64,000 nt of DNA from Burkholderia pseudomultivorans (GTDB lineage: Bacteria; Pseudomonadota; Gammaproteobacteria; Burkholderiales; Burkholderiaceae), in NCBI RefSeq assembly GCF_001718415.1, contig NZ_CP013378.1, forward strand, positions 3,906,001-3,970,000. The letters run 5' to 3'. The notes under the pieces were generated by a model, which did not search any database, was not told the origin of the DNA, and saw nothing but the letters and a program-made list of their open reading frames with translations. Below are positions 26,456 through 35,100 of this stretch, piece after piece; position 1 is the first letter of the stretch; each line of letters starts with the position of its first letter. Made by a program: the position numbers and the translations under genes.

Positions 26456-27349
26456 ATGAACGGCTATCGCGGCCGCTTCGCGCCGTCGCCCACCGGCCCG
26501 CTGCATTTCGGCTCGCTGGTCGGTGCGCTGGCGAGCTGGCTCGACGCGCGCGCGCACGGCGGCGCCTGGCTCGTGCGCATCGAGGACATCGACGCGCCGC
26601 GCACGGTGCCCGGCGCGGCCGAGGACATCCTCGCGACGCTCGCGCATTTCGGCATGACGCCGGACGAGCCGCCCGTCTGGCAGAGCACGCGCGACGCCGC
26701 CTATGCGGCCGCGCTCGAACGGCTCGTCGCCGCCGGGCGCGTGTATCCGTGCGGCTGCACGCGCAAGGAAATCGCGGATTCGCTGCGCGCCGCACACGAG
26801 CGCCACACCACGCTCGCGTATCCGGGCACCTGCCGCACGGGCCTGCACGGCAAGCCCGCGCGCGCATGGCGGCTGCGCGTGCCGGACGGCGACGACGCGG
26901 TCATCGCGTTCGACGACCGCTGGCAGCACCGGCAGTCGCAGGATCTGGCGACCGAAGTCGGCGACTTCGTGCTGAAGCGCGCGGACGGACAGTGGGCGTA
27001 CCAGCTCGCGGTCGTCGTCGACGATGCCGACGCGGGCATCACGCACGTGGTGCGCGGCGCCGACCTGCTCGACTCCACCGCGCGGCAGATCTATCTGCAG
27101 CGCTGCCTCGGCGTGCCGACGCCCGCCTATCTGCACGTTCCGGTCGTGGTCGACGCGAACGGCGAAAAACTCAGCAAGCAGACGGGCGCGACCGCGCTCG
27201 AACGCGACGATCCGCTGCCGGCACTGCAGGCCGCCGCCGCGCATCTGGGCCTGACGGCCGACGGCGCGCTGCCCGGCACCACGCTGGATGCGTTCCATGC
27301 GGCGGCCACGCAGGCATGGGCGCGGCGCTTCGGGCCGCAGGCCGGCTGA
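26456..27349 (+). CDS. gluQ: Glutamyl-Q tRNA(Asp) synthetase
   Basis: A 297-residue shortened glutamyl-tRNA synthetase that attaches glutamate to queuosine-34 of tRNA-Asp. It keeps the class I catalytic domain with [12 protein letters not shown] (HIGH-like) and KLSKQTGA (KMSKS-like) but lacks the anticodon-binding domain. The zinc site Cys99, Cys101, Tyr122, Cys126 matches YadB. The ATG at 26456 follows trhO closely; the ribosome site is poor and coupling is likely. Confidence 0.95.
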   Translation: MNGYRGRFAPSPTGPLHFGSLVGALASWLDARAHGGAWLVRIEDIDAPRTVPGAAEDILATLAHFGMTPDEPPVWQSTRDAAYAAALERLVAAGRVYPCGCTRKEIADSLRAAHERHTTLAYPGTCRTGLHGKPARAWRLRVPDGDDAVIAFDDRWQHRQSQDLATEVGDFVLKRADGQWAYQLAVVVDDADAGITHVVRGADLLDSTARQIYLQRCLGVPTPAYLHVPVVVDANGEKLSKQTGATALERDDPLPALQAAAAHLGLTADGALPGTTLDAFHAAATQAWARRFGPQAG

Positions 27350-27400
27350 ATCGGGCGCGATCGCGCCCAGCGTCCCCGCCTCATCCTCCGCCGCGCCAAT

Positions 27401-27432
27401 AAAAAACGGGCACATGCCCACGCATGCACCCG
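27401..27432 (-). terminator. Probable terminator of rhlE
   Basis: An imperfect stem (27407-27417 with 27422-27432, two internal mismatches) is followed on the minus strand by TTTTTT. It lies about 45 bases after the rhlE stop. It could also serve gluQ from the other side as a convergent barrier. Confidence 0.55.
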
Positions 27433-27477
27433 CTTCTCCGGCGGCGCCTGCGCACCGCCCGTCCCGCTTCCGACGCC

Positions 27478-28929
27478 TCAGGCCGACGGCTTGCGCGGCA
27501 TGCCGAACCCGCCGAGCAGCGCGGCGACCTGACGCTTCGGCCCCTTCTTTTCGGGCTGCGCGGCCTTCGTCTCCTCGGGCTGCTTCGTCGACGCCGACGG
27601 CTCGTACGGCTTCAGGAAGAAATCGTCGACCGGCGCCTCGTGGCGGCGATGATGGCCGCGTTCCGTCCCCGACGAGCGGCGTGCCGACGCGCCGCGATGC
27701 TCGTCGCGATCGCGTCGTCCACCGCGTTCGCCGCCGCGCTCGTCGTGACGATGACGCGCCGGCTTGTCGAGCGCGAGCGTCTGCACCTCGAGCGGACGCT
27801 TGATCAGCTTTTCGATATCCGCGAGCTGCTTGCGCTCGTTCGGGCTGCACAGCGACAGCGCATCGCCGGTCGCGCCCGCACGACCCGTGCGGCCGATCCG
27901 GTGCACGTAGTCTTCCGCGTTGAACGGCAGGTCGAAGTTGATCACGGCCGGTAGTTCGGCGATGTCGAGGCCGCGCGCGGCCACGTCGGTCGCGACCAGC
28001 GCCTCGATCTCGCCGCGCTTGAACGCGTCGAGCGCCTGCATCCGCTCGATCTGCGACTTGTCGCCGTGGATCGCCGATGCCACCACGCCGTCGCGCTCGA
28101 GATTGCGCGCGAGCCGGCTCGCGCCGATCTTGCTGTTGCAGAACACGATCACCTGCTTCAGGCCGCGATCGCGCAGCAACTGCACGACGGCTGCCTGCTT
28201 GTCGCCCTCCGCGACGTCGTAGACGATCTGCGTGACGTTCGCGTTGGTCGAGTTGCTGCGTGCGACCTCGATCGTCTGCGGATTGCGCAGGTAGGTCGAC
28301 GCGAGCTTCTTGATTTCCGGCGAGAAGGTCGCCGAGAACAGCAGCGTCTGGCGCTCCTTCGGCAGCAGGTTCAGGATGCGCTGCAGATCGGGCAGGAAGC
28401 CCATGTCGAGCATCCGGTCGGCTTCGTCCAGCACGAGGATCTGCACCTGGCCGAGATTCGCCGTCTTCTGCTGCACGTGGTCGAGCAGGCGGCCCGGCGT
28501 CGCGATCAGGATCTCGACGCCGCGGCGCAGCTCGGCCATCTGCGGATTCATGTCGACGCCGCCGAACACGACCGCGCTGCGCAGCGAAGTGTGCTTCGCA
28601 TACGCGTGCACGTTCGCGGCGACCTGGTCGGCCAGTTCGCGCGTCGGCGTGAGGATCAGCGCGCGCACCGGATGGCGCGCGGGCGAGGCGCTGGTGTTGG
28701 CCTGCGGCAGCAGGCGCTGGATGATCGGCAGCGAGAAGCTCGCGGTCTTGCCGGTGCCCGTTTGCGCGGCGCCCATGACGTCGCGGCCGGCGAGCACGAC
28801 CGGAATGGCCTGCGCCTGGATCGGCGTCGGCGTCGTATAACCCTGCTCCGCAATGGCTTTCAGGATGTCGGCGGCAAGGCCGAATTGATCGAAGGTTGCG
28901 TCGACAGGCTTGGCGACAGAATCGGACAT
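27478..28929 (-). CDS. rhlE: DEAD-box RNA helicase, RhlE type
   Basis: A 483-residue ATP-dependent RNA helicase for ribosome assembly or RNA decay. Motif I AQTGTGKT is at 55-62, DEAD at 168-171, SAT at 199-201, and HRIGRTGRAGATG near 350. The C-terminal tail (~385-483) is basic and low-complexity (RHRHDERGGERGGRRDRDEHRG), as in RhlE proteins, and ends in KKGPKRQVAALLGGFGMPRKPSA. The ATG at 28929 has only a weak ribosome site. The upstream gap to a TACAAT box at 29129-29134 leaves room for a leader of nearly 200 bases. Confidence 0.93.
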   Translation of the reverse strand: MSDSVAKPVDATFDQFGLAADILKAIAEQGYTTPTPIQAQAIPVVLAGRDVMGAAQTGTGKTASFSLPIIQRLLPQANTSASPARHPVRALILTPTRELADQVAANVHAYAKHTSLRSAVVFGGVDMNPQMAELRRGVEILIATPGRLLDHVQQKTANLGQVQILVLDEADRMLDMGFLPDLQRILNLLPKERQTLLFSATFSPEIKKLASTYLRNPQTIEVARSNSTNANVTQIVYDVAEGDKQAAVVQLLRDRGLKQVIVFCNSKIGASRLARNLERDGVVASAIHGDKSQIERMQALDAFKRGEIEALVATDVAARGLDIAELPAVINFDLPFNAEDYVHRIGRTGRAGATGDALSLCSPNERKQLADIEKLIKRPLEVQTLALDKPARHRHDERGGERGGRRDRDEHRGASARRSSGTERGHHRRHEAPVDDFFLKPYEPSASTKQPEETKAAQPEKKGPKRQVAALLGGFGMPRKPSA

Positions 28930-29313
28930 GGTGGCGTTTCGCTCAAAAGGCGCGGCGGGGACATCGTGCGTCAGGCCGGCCGGGCCTGCGCTCATCACAT
29001 TTCGGAAGTAGACGGAGCCGCGGCGCGCCGCGCGGCGCCGCTCTGGCGCTTGGGACCGGTTCGATTCGAACGCCGGGCACCAGGCCGTGCGGACTCCGTT
29101 CGGCGCGAATGCCGGCGGAAAGGGCCGTATTGTAGCACTGCGCAGCAATCTGTCCGTGACAACGCCGCGAACGGCCGATGCGGCGGCCCGCCCGGCCGGC
29201 GGGCGCGTCCGTGCGCGATCGCGCGTTCGCCGCTGCACCGGCGACGACGGCCGGCGGAAGGAAACGGCCCGCAGTGTTCCAACCCTGTTTCTCGGGCCGC
29301 TGCGCGCGGTCGA
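28930..29313. other. Non-coding upstream region of rhlE
   Basis: 384 bases with no credible gene. The minus strand carries a TACAAT box (29129-29134) without a convincing -35. Transcripts starting there would carry a long GC-rich leader into rhlE; cold-inducible DEAD-box genes often have long leaders, so this is worth noting, but no fold was established. Confidence 0.45.
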
Positions 29314-29694
29314 TCAGCCCTTCTTCTTTTTCTTCTCGACCTGCACGCAGTCGCTGAGCAGCGGCGGCGACTTCTGGTCGGCGATTTCGTCGCGCAGCGT
29401 CGCTTCCTTGCCCTTCGTCCACCATGTATAGCGGCCGGCCTGATAGCGCACGCCCGATGCCGACACGGTATCGACGAACAGCAGCCGCTGCCCGTTGACC
29501 GGCACCAGCGCGAAGCTCTGGCCGTTGCCCGCGAGCCAGTACGACACGCGCACCGGCTGCGTCTGGTTCGCGCACTGGTAGACGGCGTTCTGGCGCGAAT
29601 CGGCGTCGATCTCCTCGACGGTCAGTTGCGCGGCGTGCGCGACGGAAACGGCGGTGCCGGCCAGCGCGAGCGCGGCAAGGGTCTGGCGAATCAT
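29314..29694 (-). CDS. MliC-family periplasmic lysozyme inhibitor-like protein
   Basis: A 126-residue exported protein. Signal peptide MIRQTLAALALAGTAVSVAHA, then a small beta-barrel pattern YQCANQTQPVRVSYW...GQRLLFVDTVSASGVRYQAGRYTWWTKGKEATL, matching the MliC (C-type lysozyme inhibitor) family. It has no lipobox, so it is the periplasmic (PliC-like) version. Two cysteines (about residues 41 and 118) can form the family disulfide. The tail is a Lys run (VEKKKKKG). GAGAGGACC precedes the ATG. It shares the leftward direction with the next small lipoprotein and purT. Confidence 0.85.
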   Translation of the reverse strand: MIRQTLAALALAGTAVSVAHAAQLTVEEIDADSRQNAVYQCANQTQPVRVSYWLAGNGQSFALVPVNGQRLLFVDTVSASGVRYQAGRYTWWTKGKEATLRDEIADQKSPPLLSDCVQVEKKKKKG

Positions 29695-29770
29695 GCAGGT
29701 CCTCTCACGAGACGGGTGTGGATGCGCACCGCTCGCGGCGCGCGGTTGTTCTTGGTCGGGTTCGACGGGA

Positions 29771-29956
29771 TCAGGGATCGATGACGTCCGCGCAGGCATC
29801 GGTCGGCGCGGCGGCGACATGGCCGACGAGCGGCACGATCTTGAGCCCCGCCGACGCGACCCGGCACGGCGCGGCCGCCAGGCCGCAGCCGGCAAGCCCG
29901 GCGAAGAGCGCCAGCGCGGCGCCCAGCTTCCCGATTCGCAACAGCATCGACGTCAT
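29771..29956 (-). CDS. Very small lipoprotein (DUF6726-like)
   Basis: A 61-residue predicted lipoprotein. GAGAGGACGAG precedes the ATG at 29956. The signal peptide ends in LAGC (lipobox), and the mature ~38 residues AAPCRVASAGLKIVPLVGHVAAAPTDACADVIDP contain two Cys that may form a disulfide. The sequence is conserved in Burkholderia as a short lipoprotein of unknown role; the DUF6726 assignment is from memory of the family pattern. Its ribosome site and spacing resemble those of the MliC-like gene 76 bases downstream. Confidence 0.75.
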   Translation of the reverse strand: MTSMLLRIGKLGAALALFAGLAGCGLAAAPCRVASAGLKIVPLVGHVAAAPTDACADVIDP

Positions 29957-29975
29957 CTCGTCCTCTCCCGGTTGC

Positions 29976-31190
29976 TCAGCGGCCCGACACGGGTCGGACG
30001 GCCGCGGCGGCGCGCTTCGCGCGTTCACGGGCTTCGTCGACGGTCGCGCCGGTCGCGAGCGCGACGCCCATGCGCCGCTTTGCAAAACTTTCCGGCTTGC
30101 CGAACAGCCGCAGGTCGGCGCCCGGCACCGCAAGCGCGTCGCGCACGCCTTCGAACGCGATGCCGCGCTCGTCGAGCCCGCCATAGATCACGGCCGACGC
30201 GGCCGGCGAGCCGAGCGTCGGATCGACCGGCAGCCCGAGGATCGCGCGCGCGTGCAGCTCGAACTCCGACTGGCGCTGCGACGCGAGCGTGACGAGCCCC
30301 GTGTCGTGCGGGCGCGGGCTCACCTCGGAGAACCACACGTCGTCGCCGCGCACGAACAGTTCGACGCCGAACAGCCCGCGGCCGCCGAGCGCCTCGGTCA
30401 CCTTGTGCGCGATCTCGCGCGATTTCGCGAGCGCCGCCGCGCTCATCGGCTGAGGCTGCCACGACTCGACGTAGTCGCCCGCCACCTGCACGTGGCCGAC
30501 CGGCTCGCAGAACCAGGTGCGCGTGTCGAGCGTCGCGGGGTCGATCGCGCGCACCGTCAGCTGCGTGATCTCGTATTCGAAATCGATGAAGCCCTCGACG
30601 ATCACGCGGCCGTGGTTCACGCGGCCGCCGGCCATCGCGTAATCCCAGGCGGGCTTGATGTCGGCGTCGGTGCGCACGACCGACTGCCCCTTGCCCGACG
30701 ACGACATCACCGGCTTCACGACGCACGGCATGCCGATCTTCGCGACGGCCGCCGCGAATGCGTCGAACGATTCGGCGAACGCGTACGGCGACGTCGGCAG
30801 CCCGAGCTCCTCGGCCGCGAGGCGGCGGATGCCTTCGCGGTTCATCGTGAGCTGCGTCGCGCGCGCGGTCGGAATCACTTCGGCGAGGCCGGCCGCCTCG
30901 ATCGCGGCCAGCGCGTCGGTCGCGATCGCCTCGATTTCCGGCACGATCAGATGCGGCCGCTCGGCCTCGACGAGCGCGCGCAGCGCGGCGCCGTCCGTCA
31001 TGTCGATCACGTGCGCGCGGTGCGCGACCTGGTGGCCCGGCGCGTCCGGGTAGCGGTCGACCGCGACGACTTCGACGCCGAGCCGCTGCAACGCGATGAT
31101 GACTTCCTTGCCGAGTTCGCCGGCGCCGAGCAGCATGACGCGCGTGGCCGACGGAGAAAGCGGCGTCCCGAGCCGCTGACCGATCTGCAT
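29976..31190 (-). CDS. purT: Formate-dependent GAR transformylase PurT
   Basis: A 404-residue ATP-grasp ligase that makes formyl-GAR from GAR, formate and ATP in purine synthesis. Domains run in order: N-terminal [30 protein letters not shown], central ATP-grasp with [14 protein letters not shown] and [22 protein letters not shown], and the C-terminal [10 protein letters not shown]. Length (E. coli 392) fits. An inverted repeat lies just upstream. It ends 19 bases before the small lipoprotein start, so readthrough into the lipoprotein and MliC-like genes is likely. Confidence 0.96.
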   Translation of the reverse strand: MQIGQRLGTPLSPSATRVMLLGAGELGKEVIIALQRLGVEVVAVDRYPDAPGHQVAHRAHVIDMTDGAALRALVEAERPHLIVPEIEAIATDALAAIEAAGLAEVIPTARATQLTMNREGIRRLAAEELGLPTSPYAFAESFDAFAAAVAKIGMPCVVKPVMSSSGKGQSVVRTDADIKPAWDYAMAGGRVNHGRVIVEGFIDFEYEITQLTVRAIDPATLDTRTWFCEPVGHVQVAGDYVESWQPQPMSAAALAKSREIAHKVTEALGGRGLFGVELFVRGDDVWFSEVSPRPHDTGLVTLASQRQSEFELHARAILGLPVDPTLGSPAASAVIYGGLDERGIAFEGVRDALAVPGADLRLFGKPESFAKRRMGVALATGATVDEARERAKRAAAAVRPVSGR

Positions 31191-31218
31191 GTGATTTCCC
31201 GCTTCTTTCTGTTGGAGG

Positions 31219-31235
31219 ATCGAAACGGCTTCGAT
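31219..31235. promoter_or_regulatory. Inverted repeat upstream of purT
   Basis: ATCGAA-N5-TTCGAT, perfect six-base arms, 29-45 bases upstream of the purT start. On the minus strand a TAACAT box (31236-31241) lies immediately upstream, so the repeat would overlap the transcription start, as operators do. It does not resemble the E. coli PurR box. Protein partner unknown. Confidence 0.45.
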
Positions 31236-31398
31236 GTTAACACGCGCGCACGGGCCGGTCCGACGCGTTTCGTCGCGCCGCCGCGCCCGGCGCGCAGGCG
31301 GGCTGCGAACGTTTTCATGCGCACGGTGTCGGCTCGCTCGCGCGGGGCGGGTGCGTTACTCTTACGCCTTGTTCAGAATCCGATGAGGAACGAGGCTC

Positions 31399-31944
31399 AT
31401 GTCCCACCTGTCCGCCACCGCCCGCGCATGCAACGGCCTGCTCCGCCCGCTGCGCGCGCCGCTTTGCGCGTTGACGCTTGCCACGCTTCTCGCCGCCTGC
31501 GCGATGCCGACCCACCCCGATTCCGCCGCCCCCGCACCCGACCCGTACAACCCCGCCGCCGTCCAGCTGCTCGACGACACGAGCTGGGAACTCACGAGCT
31601 GGCAGAACGCCGACGGCACGTCGCGCACGGTCCCTCACGGCGACAACGGCGAGCCGATCAAGCTCGAGCTGTCGACGCAGTCGGGCATCCGGCGCGCGAG
31701 CGGGTTCGCCGGCTGCAACCGCTACATGGGCGCCTACAACGTGAAGAACGGGCTGCTCAGCTTCGGCCCGCTCGCCGGCACGCGGATGGCGTGCCCGAAC
31801 ACGCTCGGCGGTCAGCTCGAACGCGCGTACCTCGACGCGCTCGCGCACATCGCGAAGACCGGCGTGCAGATGCGCGACCCGCAGCAGTTGCAGATCGTGA
31901 CCGAAGCCGGCGCGACGCTGACCTTCACGCGCCGCGGCCCCTGA
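31399..31944 (+). CDS. META-domain (HslJ-like) lipoprotein
   Basis: A 181-residue predicted lipoprotein. The signal peptide ends LLAAC (Cys at about 34). The mature part carries the META fold: DTSWELTSWQ..., RASGFAGCNRYMGAYNV, LSFGPLAGTRMACPN, and a C-terminal LQIVTEAGATLTFTRR. META/HslJ proteins are outer-membrane or surface lipoproteins linked to stress tolerance. GAGGAACGAGG precedes the ATG. It diverges from purT. Confidence 0.88.
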   Translation: MSHLSATARACNGLLRPLRAPLCALTLATLLAACAMPTHPDSAAPAPDPYNPAAVQLLDDTSWELTSWQNADGTSRTVPHGDNGEPIKLELSTQSGIRRASGFAGCNRYMGAYNVKNGLLSFGPLAGTRMACPNTLGGQLERAYLDALAHIAKTGVQMRDPQQLQIVTEAGATLTFTRRGP

Positions 31945-32120
31945 AGCGCCGAAACCGCGCGCGGCGCGAAGGCCGACCGGCCGCCTTCTCCCTGCGCGTC
32001 GCACGCATGGCGCGGCGTGAAACCGATATTTGCGCCGCCTTGTCTTAGAGTCTTGTTCGTCGGCCGGTTAAACTCGGCGGGTCGCGCGTCGCGCTCCCCG
32101 CCTCATTCCTGTTTCATAGC

Positions 32121-35100
32121 ATGCACACGGTTGTTTTCGGCTGGTTCGGCGTCTCCGCCGTCTGGTTCCTCCTTCTCTTCTGGCGTCTCGTGCAGGCCAT
32201 GCTGCCCGGCGGCGGCGGGCTCGCCGGCCGCGGGTCGATCCGTCTGTGGCTCGGCTTCGCGGCCGTCTTCGTCGCGAGCTGCACGCTGACGAGTGCACTC
32301 TCCGGCCCCGACACGAACGCGCTCGGTCATGCGTTCGCGGCCGGCTTCGCGCACGTGCTCGGCCCGGTCGGCACGCCGGTCGCGATGGTCGTGCTGCTGT
32401 TCGCGGGGCTGCCCTGGCTGACCGGCATCGGCTGGCGGCAGTTCGCCGCGTGGGTCGACACGTCGTTCGGCGTCAAGCTGTCGCGCGACCGCGGCGACGA
32501 CGATGCGCATGGCATCGCCGACCTGCCGCGCAGCGCGCTGCATCGCGACGACGACATCGTGCAGCCGACCACCGCGCACACCGTCAACTCGATGGCGCCG
32601 CGACAGAACGGCCGCTATGCGCGCCCGACGCTGTGGAAGCCCGATCCGCAGGCACGGCCGCAGCCGCGCCGCAAGACCGCGCCGCGTCCGCCGGTCGAGC
32701 CCGTCGCGCCTTCCGGCTGGCTGAAGCCGTCGGCACCGGCCGGTCGCACGCCGCCACCGCCGTCCGTCCCCGTCACGACCGGCGCGATGCCGCCGCCGAC
32801 GACCGGCAGCACCGCCAGCCTCGCGCGCGCCGCAGCGAACGCGCAGGTGCCGCGCCCCGATCCGGCCCCGCTGCCGGCCGGCTTCGAGCCGGTACGGCCT
32901 CGGCCGACCGCCGCGCGGCCGGTTGCCGCCGCTGCGCTCAACAAACAGCCGGCTGCGCCCCGCGCGGCCGTCACGCCCCGCCCCGCTCCCGCGACGCAGC
33001 CGCGCCCGCCGGTGCGGCCGGTCGGCGGAATCGTGCCGGCCGGCACGGCTTCTGATCCGTCGCGCCGTCGCACGGTGACGCCACCGCCGCCTAAGCGCGC
33101 GCCGCTCTACGCGTGGGCGGAAAAGCCGGCGACGCCGATCTCGCCGGCGCCAAGCGTCCATGAAACGCTCCGCTCGATCGAGGCGAGCACCGCGCAATGG
33201 GCCGCGATGGCCGGCGCGCAGCAGCCCGGCGACGCCGCCGGCGCGGCGGCGGCCGGCGTGGCCGGGATCGCTGCCGCAGGGAACGGCATGGCCGCGCCGT
33301 TTTCCGCCACCGGATCGGACGCGAGCGTTTCCGGCATTTCCGACCATGCCGCGCATCGTGGCGACCAAACGGTCGTGCGCGAGGCGGCGCCGACCGCGCA
33401 CGACGACGATGCACCGATCGTGCTGGATGCGTTCGCGCCGGTTGAACCGCACGGCCTCGCTTCGACGATCGGCGCAGGTACGGCGACGACGTTCGGGATG
33501 GCCGCGCAAGATGCACAGTCGGGCAGCGCCGTCGGTCCTCACGCATTTGCGTCGCACGCGGACAACGAGATGCACAACAGCGTTGCGGCGCCTGCCGTGC
33601 CGACGTTCGACGTCGCGCCGGCGTCCGCGCCCGATGCGGCGATCGCGCTTGCGCCGTGGGAAGACTTTGCCGGTCAGTCGGTCGCCGCGTTCGGCGGGTC
33701 GCGTGATGGTTCGTCTGATGCGCTGTCGCCGGCCGCGGCCGACGCTCGGCCCGCGACTGCGGCCGGGTCGCGACCCTCCGTCGAAATCGCGCAGCCGGAA
33801 GCTGACGCGAATCGACATGACGGTATCGCGCCGGCATCGGCTTCGTCGGTCGACACCGTCGAGCGTGCGGCGGAAACCGATAGCACGGCATCGGAAGACG
33901 GGAACGGGAAGTCGAATTCTCTCGGCGCGGAATCGAACGCGGGCGGCGTGCAGCCTGTCGCCGCACCGGCCGGGCCGGTCTCGCCCCTTCCCGCTTCGTC
34001 GATCGGTGAGACATCGGCGAAGGCGGTGCGCGGCGCCGCTTCGATCGCAGCAGTGGCGGTAGCAGCCGATCCCGCGGCGGAAACCGTCGAGCCTGCGGCA
34101 GCAGGAAGCGTCGTGACGAAGCCCGTCGCCGATGCCGGATCGTCGATGCAGGACAGCGTGCAGTCGGCTGCGAAGCCGGCGCCCGCTTCGGGCGTGACCG
34201 CGGTCGCATCGACGCCCAAATCCTCGGTGGCTCAACCATTCTCGGCCGCGACGATCGCCGCCACGCCGTCGCCTGCCGACGCCGCATCCGGTGGTTCGAC
34301 GCCTCTGGCTTCCGCAGCGAACGGCGCGCCCGTTGCTACGACCGGGTCTGCTTCCGGCCCCGCGACGCCGGCATCGACTGCGAGCACCGCCCCCATTGCG
34401 GCGATGCTGTCGCCCGGTGACTCGACAGCGTCTACTTCCGGCTCTGCGGCACTGACACCGGCCGCGAACAGCGCGCCCAGTGCTGCGACGCCTTCGTCCG
34501 GCGGCTCGACGGTGTCCGCTCCCGGCTCCGCAGCACCTGCACCGGCCGCGAACACCATATCCATTACGGCGACGTCCGATGAGGCGGCAACGTCCTCGAC
34601 CGGTTCTGCTGCGCCAGTACCGGCATCCGCCGCGTCGATAGCCGCGACGACCTCCCCTCTCGGCGCGGCGACGGCTGCATCCGGTTCGTTCGCGCAGGCG
34701 AGCGCATCGGCATCGAGCGCTGAATCGTCGCCGATCGGCGTCGCGCGTACGGCTGCCGATACGATCGCGCAGCCGTCGGCTTCCGCCGCGCAGACCGTTC
34801 GCGTGCCATCGTCCGGTGGCGCCGCGGGTTCGGCACCGGCTTCGGTCCAGCCGACAGCAGCTTCGTCGACGCTCGCCGGCACGTCCGCGGCCATTGGCGT
34901 CGCGCGCGCCGCGTCCGGCTTGGTTTCGCAATCGCCGGCGCCTGCGGCCTTCGCTCCCGCGTCAGCGAACGCGCTGCCCGGTTCGACAGCCCTGCAGCCT
35001 TCGGCAGCGCCGATCGCCGATACCGCGACGCACACACCGACTGCTGCGCCGACCGCGGCAAGCGGCACGACCATGTCCACGCATCAGCCGTCGGCCGTCG

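Noticed and set aside
32103..34931. A 942-codon minus-strand frame opposite ftsK
   Set aside because: It mirrors the low-complexity linker; the Arg/Gly-rich product is a shadow of Ala/Pro/Ser/Thr codons.
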